Positions 36,245-44,534 of a DNA stretch of 64,000 nucleotides are shown here, piece by piece. The stretch spans positions 7,502,001 through 7,566,000 of the forward strand of contig NZ_CP109090.1 in NCBI RefSeq assembly GCF_035917575.1, given 5' to 3'. This DNA is from Streptomyces sp. NBC_01788 (GTDB taxonomy: Bacteria; Actinomycetota; Actinomycetes; Streptomycetales; Streptomycetaceae). Positions within the stretch are counted from its first letter, which is position 1. Every line of letters begins with the position of its first letter. The position numbers were made by a program, and so were the translations under genes. Below the pieces are notes generated by a model. That model saw nothing but the letters and a program-made list of their open reading frames with translations, searched no databases and was not told the origin of the DNA.

Positions 36245-37060
36245 ATGACCCACCCCGCGACGAGCCCCGACCCAGCGGCGCGCCAGAAGATCGACACGAC
36301 GGTGCCCCACTCGGCTCGGATCTGGAACTACTGGCTGGGTGGCAAGGACAACTACGCCGTCGACGAGGAGGCCGGCGACGCCTACACCGCCGTCTTCCCC
36401 GGCATCGTCACCATCGCCCGCAGCAGCCGCGGCTTCCTGCGCCGCAACATCACCTACCTGGTCACCGAGGCGGGCATCCGGCAGTTCCTGGACATCGGCA
36501 CCGGCCTGCCGACGGCCGACAACACCCACGAGGTCGCCCAGCGCATCGCGCCCGAGTCCCGGATCGTCTACGTCGACAACGACCCGATGGTCCTCGCCCA
36601 CGCCCGCGCCCTGCTCTACTCCACCGCGGAAGGGGCGACCTCCTACGTCGACGCCAACGTGCTGGACCCCGACCGCATCCTCGCGGCCGCCGCCGACACG
36701 CTGGACTTCACCCGACCCATCGCCCTGATCCTCAGCAACATCCTCGGCCACGTGGCCGATTACGACCAGGCTCGCTCCATCGTCACCCGGCTGATGGACG
36801 CGCTGCCGTCCGGCAGCTACCTGTCCATCAACGACGGTTCGCTCGGCACCGACCCGGACTTCGAAGCGGCCCAGGAGGGCTACAACAAGAGCGGGGCCAT
36901 TCCGTACAACCTGCGCACCGTCGAGCAGATGACCGCGTTCTTCGACGGGCTGGAGTTCGTGGAGCCCGGCGTCGTCTCCGTCCCGCACTGGCGTCCGGAC
37001 CCCGAGGCCCCCGCCGCGGCGGCCGTCGCCGAGCACGGAGGTCTCGCGCGCAAGCCGTGA
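36245..37060 (+). CDS. SAM-dependent methyltransferase, DUF574 family
   Basis: The 271-residue protein starts with the family hallmark RIWNYWLGGKDNYAVDEEAG, followed by the SAM loop FLDIGTGLPTADNTHEVAQ and IVYVDNDPMVLAHARALL. This family is greatly expanded in Streptomyces and usually has unknown substrates. ATG 36245 is preceded by GGACGG at 6 nt. It stands alone between a regulator and a hairpin terminator. Confidence 0.92.
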   Translation: MTHPATSPDPAARQKIDTTVPHSARIWNYWLGGKDNYAVDEEAGDAYTAVFPGIVTIARSSRGFLRRNITYLVTEAGIRQFLDIGTGLPTADNTHEVAQRIAPESRIVYVDNDPMVLAHARALLYSTAEGATSYVDANVLDPDRILAAAADTLDFTRPIALILSNILGHVADYDQARSIVTRLMDALPSGSYLSINDGSLGTDPDFEAAQEGYNKSGAIPYNLRTVEQMTAFFDGLEFVEPGVVSVPHWRPDPEAPAAAAVAEHGGLARKP

Positions 37061-37080
37061 CACCCGCGCGAGCCGTCCCG

Positions 37081-37122
37081 CGGCCGTGACCGAACCGCCC
37101 GTGCGGTGCTCGGTCACGGCCG
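37081..37122. terminator. Bidirectional hairpin terminator
   Basis: CGGCCGTGACCGA (37081-37093) pairs perfectly with 37110-37122, with further pairing inside the loop (ACCGC/GCGGT). It lies between the converging DUF574 and PolX genes. Confidence 0.88.
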
Positions 37123-37147
37123 CGTGCTGGGGGGCTCCCGAACCGCC

Positions 37148-38875
37148 TCAGGCGGCCCCGTCCTTGCGCAGGAAGCCGCGCAGCCGCCGCAGCGGCCAGG
37201 TGTTGATCACATCGTCCGGGGTCAGCCACCCGCGCTGCGCCGTGCCGATTCCGTAGCGCAGGTAGGCGAGATGGAGGAGGGAGTGGGCGTCGGAGTCGAC
37301 GGCGAACTTCACCCCGTGGCTCCTGGCCCGCAGGATGTCCTCGTCGCCCAGGTCGAGGCGGTCCGGCTGGGCGTTGATCTCCAGGGCCGTGCCGGTGCGG
37401 GCGCAGGCCGCGAACACCTCGTCGAGGTCGGCGTCGATGCCGGGCCGCCTGCCGATCAGCCGGGTGGTGGGGTGCCCGATGACATGGACGTGCGGGTTCT
37501 CGCAGGCGCGTACGAGCCGCCGGGTCATCGCCTCGCGGCCGAGGCCGAAGTGGGAGTGCACCGAGGCCACGCAGAGGTCGAAGCCCGCGAGGAACTCGTC
37601 GGGCCAGTCCACCTCCCCGTCCGGGCCGATGTTGAGCTCGGTGCCGTGCAGCAGCCGCATCCGGTGGTGCCGGCCGTCCAGTGACCGCACCTGCTCGCGC
37701 TGGGCGAGGACCTTCTCCTCGGTCATGCGCTGCATGGCGAGGCCGGGCGCGTGGTCGGTGACCGCGTAGTACGCGTAGCCCCGGCCGGCGGCCGCCGCCA
37801 CCATCTCCTCCAGCGGGGCGAGACCGTCGGTGAGATCGGTGTGGGTGTGCAGGTCGCCCCTGATGTCGTCCTCCGTGACCACCTCGGGCAGTTCACCGCG
37901 CAGACCGGCCTCGATCTCGCCCCGGTCCTCGCGCAGCGTGGGCGGGATCCAGGGCAGGCCGAGCCTGGCGTACACGTCCTCCTCCGAGCGGGAGGCGACC
38001 CGTTCCCCGCTCTCGGCGTCGAACAGGCCGTACTCGGAGAGCTTCAGCCCCAGATGGACGGCGATCGTCCGGGTGCGGATGTTGTGCCCCTTGGAGCCGG
38101 TGAAGTACTGCAGCGCCGCGCCCCAGGAGTCCGGCCGCACCACGCGCAGGTCGACCTGGACGCCTGTGTCGGTACGGATCGAGGTCTTCTTCGCGCCGTG
38201 CGCGATGACCTCGGCGGTCGTGGGCAGTTCGGTCAGCGCGTCCATGAAGGGCGCCGACCGCTCGGCGGCGACGAGGACGTCGATGTCCCCGACCGTCTCC
38301 CTCATGCGGCGCAGCGATCCGGCGTACGCGCACCGCGCACAGCCGGTGATCCGGGAGAGTTCGGCGACGACGTCCTCGGCGGCCTCCGTGGCGGTGCCCA
38401 GCAGGATCCGCTCGCCGGCCTGCCGCATGAGGGCGATGCCGTGCAGGATGTTCTCCTCGGTCTTCTTCCCGAAGCCCTTCAGATCGCGCAGCCTCTCCGC
38501 CTTGATCGCGTCGGCCAGTTCGGCCACCGAGGAGATGTGCAGGTCCTCGTGGAGGGTCATCGCCTTCCTGGGGCCGAGGGTGGGGATGGTGATCAACTGC
38601 CGTACCCCGGCGGGAATCCTGGCCCGTGTCTCCTCCACCACCGTGACGTTGCCGGTGCGGAGGTACTCGACGACCTTCTCGGCGATCGACCTGCCGACGC
38701 CCGGGATCTCCTTCAGACCCGTGATGTCGAGGCGGGAGACGTCGGCGGGGTGGCCGCCGATGGCACGGGCGGCCTTCTCGTAGGCGCGCGCCTTGAACGC
38801 GTCGCCTCCGGTGATGGCGATGAGGTCCGCGTACTCCTGGAGGAGCGCCTCGACCTCCTCGTTGGCCCGCACCAC
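37148..38875 (-). CDS. polX: PolX-type DNA polymerase/PHP phosphoesterase
   Basis: The 575-residue protein has helix-hairpin-helix repeats (LKEIPGVGRSIAEKVVEYL and RDLKGFGKKTEENIL), a nucleotidyltransferase centre (AGSLRRMRETVGDIDVLVAA, with the GS and DxD motifs) and a C-terminal PHP domain (GDLHTHTDLTDG, AVTDHAPG, VASVHSHFG). Bacterial PolX fills gaps and has 3'-5' exonuclease in base-excision repair. It starts with tandem GTG codons at 38875/38872; TAGACT lies 7 nt upstream with no ribosome site, suggesting a leaderless message. Confidence 0.93.
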   Translation of the reverse strand: MVRANEEVEALLQEYADLIAITGGDAFKARAYEKAARAIGGHPADVSRLDITGLKEIPGVGRSIAEKVVEYLRTGNVTVVEETRARIPAGVRQLITIPTLGPRKAMTLHEDLHISSVAELADAIKAERLRDLKGFGKKTEENILHGIALMRQAGERILLGTATEAAEDVVAELSRITGCARCAYAGSLRRMRETVGDIDVLVAAERSAPFMDALTELPTTAEVIAHGAKKTSIRTDTGVQVDLRVVRPDSWGAALQYFTGSKGHNIRTRTIAVHLGLKLSEYGLFDAESGERVASRSEEDVYARLGLPWIPPTLREDRGEIEAGLRGELPEVVTEDDIRGDLHTHTDLTDGLAPLEEMVAAAAGRGYAYYAVTDHAPGLAMQRMTEEKVLAQREQVRSLDGRHHRMRLLHGTELNIGPDGEVDWPDEFLAGFDLCVASVHSHFGLGREAMTRRLVRACENPHVHVIGHPTTRLIGRRPGIDADLDEVFAACARTGTALEINAQPDRLDLGDEDILRARSHGVKFAVDSDAHSLLHLAYLRYGIGTAQRGWLTPDDVINTWPLRRLRGFLRKDGAA

Positions 38876-38945
38876 GTCTCACAGTCTAGGAACCGACCCC
38901 TCCGGCGGGCCAGGTGAGAGGTACGCGCCGGGACGGGCGGAGGGG

Positions 38946-39686
38946 TCACCGCTCCACGACCCGCACCAGGGCGAGCGTGATGTTGTCGGGACCGCCGGCG
39001 GCGATGGCGGCCTTCCACATTTCGAAGGCGGCCCGGCCGTCGTCGAACTCCCTCAGCAACTCGTCCAGGACGTCGTTCGGCAGCGGGTCGGTCAGGCCGT
39101 CGGTGCAGATCAGGTACCGGTCGCCCGGGGCGAGGGCGCAGGCCGTCACATGCGGGGTGACGGCGTGGAACGTCCGGGCGCCGCCGAGGGCCTGGGTCAG
39201 GAGCGAGATCGTGCGCTGCCCCGGCGGGGTCGGCGGGTTGTCGTCCACGCTGACCTGGAGCAGCCCGTCCCGGGGCGCGGCGAAGACCCGGCTGTCGCCC
39301 ACGTTGAACGCCAGCAGCGACCCGGGCAGCAGGACGGCGCCCGCGACGGTGGTGCCCATCGTGGCCGGTCCGTCGTTCTCCGCGGCCGTGTACACCCGGC
39401 GGTTGCAGGCGTGCAGTGCCTCGCGGACGTCGTCCTCGCCGGTCATGCCGGGCCCGGACCGCGCGAGCTGCCGGACCACCAGGGAACTGGCCACATCGCC
39501 TCCGGGCTGGCCGCCGATCCCGTCGGCGACCGCGACGACCAGGGGCGCGCCGAGCGGGAACACCAGCGTCTGCGGATTCTCGGTCACCGTGGCGCACAGG
39601 GTCCACGGCCCGGCGACCAGGCTGTCCTCGTTGTGCTCGCGGATCAGTCCCGGATGGCTCAGCGCACTCACAGCTACGTACGTCAT
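38946..39686 (-). CDS. PP2C-type protein phosphatase (PstP-like)
   Basis: The 246 residues carry the metal-dependent PP2C motifs: GLIREHNEDSLVAG, VVAVADGIGGQPGGDVAS, NVGDSRVFA and LICTDGLTDPLPNDV, then GGPDNITLALVRV. It would dephosphorylate Ser/Thr-phosphorylated proteins in the cytoplasm. There is no membrane anchor, unlike PstP. ATG 39686 (or GTG 39689) is the start. It is divergent from the release-factor-like gene at 39923. Confidence 0.92.
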   Translation of the reverse strand: MTYVAVSALSHPGLIREHNEDSLVAGPWTLCATVTENPQTLVFPLGAPLVVAVADGIGGQPGGDVASSLVVRQLARSGPGMTGEDDVREALHACNRRVYTAAENDGPATMGTTVAGAVLLPGSLLAFNVGDSRVFAAPRDGLLQVSVDDNPPTPPGQRTISLLTQALGGARTFHAVTPHVTACALAPGDRYLICTDGLTDPLPNDVLDELLREFDDGRAAFEMWKAAIAAGGPDNITLALVRVVER

Positions 39687-39922
39687 CACAGGCCACCGCC
39701 TTCCCCTGCCCGTCGGGCGGATCGCGTGCCCGCCGCCGGGGCGGATCGCGCGCCGAGACCCATTGTCGTGTGCGCCGCCGGGCGGTGCAGCCCGAGCAGC
39801 CCGAGTCCCGGGGCGGCCGGCCGGCCGGAACGGTGGGAGACTGGCCGGGTGGGTGACTGGCGAGCCGGCCGGGAGGCCGCCGTGAGCGGCTTCGGGCGGG
39901 CGCGGGGCAGTCGGGAGCGACC

Positions 39923-41041
39923 ATGAGGCTTTCCTTTCTCGAACCTCTGTACAAGCAGTCCGGTCCGTTCGCTTCGGTGTATCTGGACACCTCCCGCGAC
40001 AGCGCCGTCGCCGATCCCGACGCGGCCATAGAACTGCGGTGGCGGCACCTGCGGGACGCCCTGACGTCCGAGGGGGCGGACCGGGGCACCATCACCGCGG
40101 TGGCCGACCTCGTGGGCAGCGACACGGAGGTCCCCGGCACCCACGGGCAGGCGGTGTTCACCGCGCACGGCCACGCGGCCCTGCTGGACGAGCTGCCGGT
40201 CCCGCCCGCACGGGACACGGCGCACTTCGGAACGCTGCCGGACATCATGCCGCTGATCGCCCAGCACGCCCCCGGGATCGCGTACCTGGCGGTGCGGGTG
40301 CGCTACGGCGGACGTCACTCCACGGACGCGACGGGCACGGTGCGCGTCGACGCCGAGGCCGGCGTCTGGCCCCTGACCAAGGTCGCGCCCGGGTACCGCC
40401 TGCACGAGGAGATCCCGGCGGGCGACTGGCCGGGGGCGGCCCGGGTGATCGGCCGGGAACTGGAGGGCCACGCACGGCGCATCGACTGCGAAGCGGTGGT
40501 CGTCGCGGGAGACGCCTGGGCCCGCGGCATCCTCGTCAACCGGCTTCCAGCGCCGCTGCGCGGACATGTCACCATGGTGGAGGGCACGGGCGACGCGGTG
40601 CCGGGGCGGGCCCTGCTGGAGCAGCGGCTGGAGAGCCTGTTCAGGGGACGCATGGCGGCGCACGACCGACGCCTGCTGGACGTCTTCCTGGCCCAGCGCG
40701 CCCACGGCGCGGTGACGGCCGAGGGACTGCGCGCCGCCGTGGCGGCCCTGCAACGGGGCCAGGTCAGGGCTCTGCTGCTCAACAACCACCCCGAGTCGCC
40801 ACTGCGCCTGTGGGTCGGCCCGGAACCCGGCCAAATCGCCCTCACAGAAGAGGAGTTGCGCTCCTACGGCGTCCAGGACGTACGCCGGGAGCGCGCCGAC
40901 GCGGCACTGACCCGGGCGCTGGTCGGCACCCGGGCGGAACTCGTCCTGGTGCCCGAGCGGGAGGCTCGGCTGCACGAGGGCGTGGGCGTCCTGCTGCGCT
41001 GTCCGCTGCCCCGCGACGGCCAGGACGCACCGGGGACATGA
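39923..41041 (+). CDS. Bacterial eRF1-like (Rv2629-type) protein
   Basis: The 372 residues match the actinobacterial Rv2629/baeRF family: a start like FLEPLYKQSGPFASVYLDTSRD and an eRF1-domain-3-like C-terminal region (GRMAAHDRRLLDVFLAQRAHGAVTAEG, RALLLNNHPES). Such proteins are linked to ribosome hibernation or peptidyl-tRNA release and are DosR-induced in mycobacteria. It opens a cluster of dormancy-type genes. Its stop is 12 bp from the stop of the Rv1733c-like gene. Confidence 0.82.
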   Translation: MRLSFLEPLYKQSGPFASVYLDTSRDSAVADPDAAIELRWRHLRDALTSEGADRGTITAVADLVGSDTEVPGTHGQAVFTAHGHAALLDELPVPPARDTAHFGTLPDIMPLIAQHAPGIAYLAVRVRYGGRHSTDATGTVRVDAEAGVWPLTKVAPGYRLHEEIPAGDWPGAARVIGRELEGHARRIDCEAVVVAGDAWARGILVNRLPAPLRGHVTMVEGTGDAVPGRALLEQRLESLFRGRMAAHDRRLLDVFLAQRAHGAVTAEGLRAAVAALQRGQVRALLLNNHPESPLRLWVGPEPGQIALTEEELRSYGVQDVRRERADAALTRALVGTRAELVLVPEREARLHEGVGVLLRCPLPRDGQDAPGT

Positions 41042-41053
41042 CGTCCGCGCGAC

Positions 41054-41635
41054 TCAGCGTGCCGCGCGGCCCCACTGCGGTCCGACCTCGTGCCACTCGG
41101 CCTCCCAGGCGCGGGCACGGCGCCGGTCGAGCGCGGCGCGGGCCGCACAGCATCCGGCGCCGGCGGCACCCGCGACGGCGAGCGACACCAGCGCGCCCGT
41201 GGCCGCCGCCTGTGTCGCGGCCTGGGACGGGGTCAGGGGCGGGGGAGTGACGCGGTGGTGCTGATCGGTCCATATTCCGATCCGGTCGCCCGCTTCGAAG
41301 GTGGGCGCGACCAGGGTCCGGGCCTCGTGCCGGGTGCCGTCCGGTTCCGTCCAGCGGACGGTCCCCGAGACCCGGTCGTCCGGCGTCGTCACACTGTCGC
41401 CGCCGGGCCGGGCCGTGGTGACCAGGACAGCGGTGGCCGGGTGCCGCTCCACCTGCTGCCGGGCGAGGCCGTCCGCCGCCGCCTGGCCGACGACCACCCC
41501 CGTCAGGGGAGCGCCCACCGAGATGACGGCCCACGTGGCCAGCAGGACCCAGCCCTCGATCACGTCCTCACGCCGGCGCATCGGATTGCTCCGCCACCGC
41601 CACAGCGGAAGCCGGCCGGGTGTGTTCGCCCTCAT
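41054..41635 (-). CDS. Rv1733c-like double-membrane-helix protein
   Basis: The 193-residue protein has a basic N-terminus (RWRSNPMRRREDVIEGW), a first membrane helix (VLLATWAVISVGAPLTGVVVG), a 90-residue extracytoplasmic part and a second helix (ALVSLAVAGAAGAGCCAARAAL) before a charged tail. Rv1733c in mycobacteria has the same layout and is a hypoxia-induced antigen of unknown function. ATG 41635 has GGAGGGA 7 nt upstream. Confidence 0.82.
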   Translation of the reverse strand: MRANTPGRLPLWRWRSNPMRRREDVIEGWVLLATWAVISVGAPLTGVVVGQAAADGLARQQVERHPATAVLVTTARPGGDSVTTPDDRVSGTVRWTEPDGTRHEARTLVAPTFEAGDRIGIWTDQHHRVTPPPLTPSQAATQAAATGALVSLAVAGAAGAGCCAARAALDRRRARAWEAEWHEVGPQWGRAAR

Positions 41636-42074
41636 CGTTGCTCCCTCCGGACCTCCGACCACCACCGGGCCCTCCGGCCACCCCCGGCCCGCCGAGCGGA
41701 CGGTCGCCTGAACGGCTCCCTCCACCTTCAGCCTGACATCCTTCCGGGCCGCCGTCCTGGGGCCGCCCGACGCGGGCACACCGGCCGTACGTCCCCGCCG
41801 GGGCGGGACCCAGGGCCCACCTCCCGCAGGGCCGGTCGGCCCACTCCCGCCGCGGCCCGGACGCGCGACACTGGAAGTGTGCGCGGAGCACGGAGCGCGC
41901 GCAGTACGACCCGAGACCGACACGGTCCTGGTCCCGGAGGAGAAGACGGGCACCAGGACCATCCCGGTGCGGCGCGTCCGAGCAGGGGGCGCTCCATGCC
42001 GCACCCGGGTGCGCGGCCGGTGTGGCGCCGGCCGCGCACCCGCCGGGGGACGGTGCGGGGACGAGGAGGGTGAC
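41636..42074. promoter_or_regulatory. Divergent control region with a DevR-like box
   Basis: This 440-bp spacer between Rv1733c-like and universal-stress genes has no convincing gene. GGGAC-CCAG-GGCCC at 41805-41818 is one base from the DevR/DosR core (GGGAC-N4-GTCCC). With GC this high, a single box is weak evidence. The 42007-42041 hairpin is also in this region. Confidence 0.35.
42007..42041 (+). promoter_or_regulatory. 14-bp perfect hairpin in the usp leader
   Basis: GGGTGCGCGGCCGG (42007-42020) pairs perfectly with 42028-42041 across the loop TGTGGCG, ending 33 nt before the universal-stress-protein ATG and 21 nt before its ribosome site. There is no U-tract, and the hairpin does not follow a plus-strand gene, so a leader element (mRNA stability or attenuation) is more likely than a plain terminator. 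Confidence 0.5.
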
Positions 42075-42974
42075 ATGCTGAGACCCGTCGTGGCCGGCCT
42101 GGACGGTTCGCGCGAGAGCCTCGCCGCGGCCCACTGGGCGGCCAGGGAGGCCCTCCGGCGGGGGCTGCCGCTCCGGCTGGTGCACGCCTGGGAGGGCCTG
42201 CCCGACACCGCCGGGAGCGCGGGTCTGCCCGAGGTGCGCGTGCCGCAGTCCCGTGTGCGCCGGATGCTCCGGGACACGGTCGGCGAGCTGGCCGCGTCGT
42301 ACCCGCGCCTCGACCTGTCGAGCGAGCAGGTGCGCCGGCAGCCGGGTCCCGCGCTGCTCGACGAGGCGGCGCACGCCGAGCTGCTGGTCATCGGCAGCCA
42401 GGGGCTGGGCGCGGTCGGAGGCTTCGTCCTGGGCTCGGTGGCCATGGCGACCGCCGTGCACGCTGAGCGGCCCGTCGTCCTCGTAAGGGCGGGGGAGACG
42501 GCGGGGAGCGAACATCTGCCGGACGTCTCCGGACACGTCTCGACGGGGACCGCGCACCGTGACGTGGCGGTCGCCGTCGACACCGACGGCTCCTGCGACG
42601 ACGTCCTGGACTTCGCCTTCCGCGCCGCCGAACTGCGCGGGGCGCCCCTGCGGGTGGTGCACGCCTGGCACGTGCCGCTGACCCACGGGCTGCCGGACGC
42701 GCGCACCCGGGGATCGTTCCGGCAGGAGGCGGAACGGGAACTGGCCGCGCTGCTGGAGCCCTGGCGGCAGAAGTTCCCCGCCGTGTACGTGGCTGCGACG
42801 CTGCACGAGGGGCGCCCGGCGCACGTTCTGCCGGGCGCCGTGAGCGGGTCGGGCCTGCTGGTGGTGGGCCGCCGCAGGCGGCACCCCGCGATCGGCGCGC
42901 ACGCGGGTCCGGTCACGCACGCCCTCGTCCACCACGTCACCCGCCCGGTCGCGCTCGTGCCCCACGACGACTGA
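42075..42974 (+). CDS. Tandem universal stress protein
   Basis: The 299-residue protein has two Usp domains (about 1-143 and 155-299). The first holds the ATP motif GSQGLGAVGGFVLGS (G-2X-G-9X-G-S). In the second this loop is degenerate (GRRRRHPAIGAHAGP). Tandem Usp proteins are typical hypoxia/dormancy products in Actinobacteria. ATG 42075 has GAGGAGGG. A strong hairpin lies in its leader. It converges with the CBS gene, 12 bp away. Confidence 0.9.
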   Translation: MLRPVVAGLDGSRESLAAAHWAAREALRRGLPLRLVHAWEGLPDTAGSAGLPEVRVPQSRVRRMLRDTVGELAASYPRLDLSSEQVRRQPGPALLDEAAHAELLVIGSQGLGAVGGFVLGSVAMATAVHAERPVVLVRAGETAGSEHLPDVSGHVSTGTAHRDVAVAVDTDGSCDDVLDFAFRAAELRGAPLRVVHAWHVPLTHGLPDARTRGSFRQEAERELAALLEPWRQKFPAVYVAATLHEGRPAHVLPGAVSGSGLLVVGRRRRHPAIGAHAGPVTHALVHHVTRPVALVPHDD

Positions 42975-42986
42975 ACCGGCCGGCGT

Positions 42987-43652
42987 TCAGCGCTGTTCGG
43001 TCACCGCCGGCCCGCTCGCGAGATCGCACTCGACGTCGACGACGCCCTCCACGGCCCGTACCAGGCGGGCGGCCACGGGCACCAGCGAGGCGTCCCTTAT
43101 CCGGCCGGTGAGCGTGACCACGCCGTCGACGACGCCGACGTGGACGGGCTCCAGCGGGGCGGGGAAGAGGTGGGAGACGATCTCCCGGCGGATCTCCTCG
43201 GCCAGGTCGTCGTCCGACCGCATGAAGACCTTCAGCAGGTCGCCCCGGCTGACCATGCCCTCCAGCAGTCCCTCGCCGGTGACGACGGGCAGCCGTTTGA
43301 CCCGGTGCCGGCCCATGATGCGCGCCGCCTCGGCGAGGGTGGCGTCGGAGTGGACGGTGACCGCCGGGGAGGTCATCAGCTCCCCGGCCGTCACCGCGCC
43401 CGCCTTGGCCAGGTCGGGCAGCCGGCGGAGCTGGGTGAACCGGTCGGGGTCGCTGTCGCGGAACTCCTCCTTGGGCAGCAGGTCGGCCTCGGACACGACA
43501 CCGATCACGCGTCCTTCGCCCTCCAGCACGGGAAGGGCGCTGACCTTCCACTGCGCCATGAGGCCGACGATCTCCTTGAACGGGGCGTCGCGTCCCACGG
43601 CCACGACCGTGTGCGTCATGACGTCGCTCACGATGTGCGGGCTGCCGTGCAC
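42987..43652 (-). CDS. CBS-pair plus BON domain protein
   Basis: The 221-residue protein has two CBS motifs (VVAVGRDAPFKEIVGLMAQW and TLAEAARIMGRHRVKRLPVV) forming one pair, then a BON domain (IRREIVSHLFP, VHVGVVDGVVTLTGRI). CBS pairs bind adenosine nucleotides, so it may sense AMP/ATP. GTG 43652 has GGAGG 5 nt upstream. It follows the cyclic-nucleotide-binding gene by 38 nt and is likely in its operon. Confidence 0.9.
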   Translation of the reverse strand: MHGSPHIVSDVMTHTVVAVGRDAPFKEIVGLMAQWKVSALPVLEGEGRVIGVVSEADLLPKEEFRDSDPDRFTQLRRLPDLAKAGAVTAGELMTSPAVTVHSDATLAEAARIMGRHRVKRLPVVTGEGLLEGMVSRGDLLKVFMRSDDDLAEEIRREIVSHLFPAPLEPVHVGVVDGVVTLTGRIRDASLVPVAARLVRAVEGVVDVECDLASGPAVTEQR

Positions 43653-43690
43653 GGTGTCCTCCTCGGGACGTCGGTGCGGTCGCGGCCGGT

Positions 43691-44146
43691 TCACCTGCCG
43701 CCGCTGCCGTAGGGGGCGTACAGGTCGAGCAGCCGGATACGGGCCGCCTGCAGTCGGTGGGCGACCACACCGCCGACCCAGACGGCGACGGCGCGGCCGA
43801 ACTCGGGATCCTCCCGGCACAGCTCGCGCACGGCCTCGGCGTCGAACTCGTACGCCCGCACCGGGCTGGTGGCCTCGGCGCCGAGCTGCCACACGTGGGG
43901 CGTGAAGTGCCAGGACCAGCCGACGAGTTCGCCGTGGCCCAGGGTTTCGATGACGGCGGCGCTGCGGCCCGGGATGTGCAGGTCCAGAGCGACGGTGCCG
44001 GTCCGGATGATCCAGAACCGGTCTGCGTGGCGGCCCTCGTGGAACAGCCGGGAGCCCATGTCGAAGGAGGTCTCGCGGGCGAGCCGCATGAGCCGCGCAC
44101 GATGCTCGGCCGGAAGGGCCGCGGCCCGGGTGGTGGTGGAGGTCAT
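43691..44146 (-). CDS. Cyclic-nucleotide-binding domain protein without HTH
   Basis: The 151 residues are one cNMP-binding beta-roll plus helix: FDMGSRLFHEGRHADRFWII, GHGELVGWSWHFTPHVW, YEFDAEAVRELCREDP, and end soon after. Crp/Fnr proteins have 70 more residues with a DNA-binding domain; here the stop follows DLYAPYGSGGR, so it cannot bind DNA as a Crp. It probably acts as a ligand sensor for a partner. ATG 44146 has GAGGAG upstream; it is first in the unit with the CBS-BON gene. Confidence 0.88.
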   Translation of the reverse strand: MTSTTTRAAALPAEHRARLMRLARETSFDMGSRLFHEGRHADRFWIIRTGTVALDLHIPGRSAAVIETLGHGELVGWSWHFTPHVWQLGAEATSPVRAYEFDAEAVRELCREDPEFGRAVAVWVGGVVAHRLQAARIRLLDLYAPYGSGGR

Positions 44147-44219
44147 CGCTCCGGCTCCTCTCGTTCCTGCCGCCTCGCTCGGTCGGCGAGCGCGTCGTGC
44201 GGCGCGGCGGCTACCCCGG

Positions 44220-44254
44220 CGCGGTCGGTACCGACCGCGTACCGCGTACCGCGT
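44220..44254 (-). promoter_or_regulatory. 20-bp perfect palindrome plus ACCGCGT triplet repeat
   Basis: CGCGGTCGGTACCGACCGCG (44220-44239) is a perfect palindrome. Overlapping its right edge, ACCGCGT is repeated three times in tandem (44234-44254). The pair lies 75-110 bp upstream of the sensor/CBS operon start, where an activator or repressor site is expected. The rest of the 44147-44534 spacer contains no gene that I can support. Confidence 0.6.
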
Positions 44255-44470
44255 GACGCACCGGCACCGGCCACGGCACCTGCTTCCGGCCAGGACCGCG
44301 GTGGAGGGGAACGTCCTGCCGCCGCGCTGCTGTCTCCAGCCTGGCCCCGTACGCCCCGCGCCGCCACGGGCCGCTCGGGCCCGGCAGGGGCCCTTCGGCC
44401 CCACATCCCACCCGGCGGCCCACCCCGGCCCGCGCCGGTCGAGGCGTACGTGCTGTCCGCGGGCAAGCGT

Positions 44471-44498
44471 GAGGGCGGGCCCCGAAGGGCCCGCCCTC
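44471..44498 (-). terminator. Hairpin terminator of the 5'-nucleotidase gene
   Basis: GAGGGCGGGCCC (44471-44482) pairs perfectly with 44487-44498 around a CGAA tetraloop, 37 nt past the minus-strand stop codon. Confidence 0.85.
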
Positions 44499-44534
44499 GT
44501 CCGATTGCTCGGAGTGCCGTCCGTGCGACGGTGG

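Noticed and set aside
41879..42074. An upstream in-frame GTG extension of the universal stress protein.
   Set aside because: The extra residues are Arg/Gly/Cys-rich and unlike Usp, they would run through the hairpin, and ATG 42075 has a strong ribosome site.
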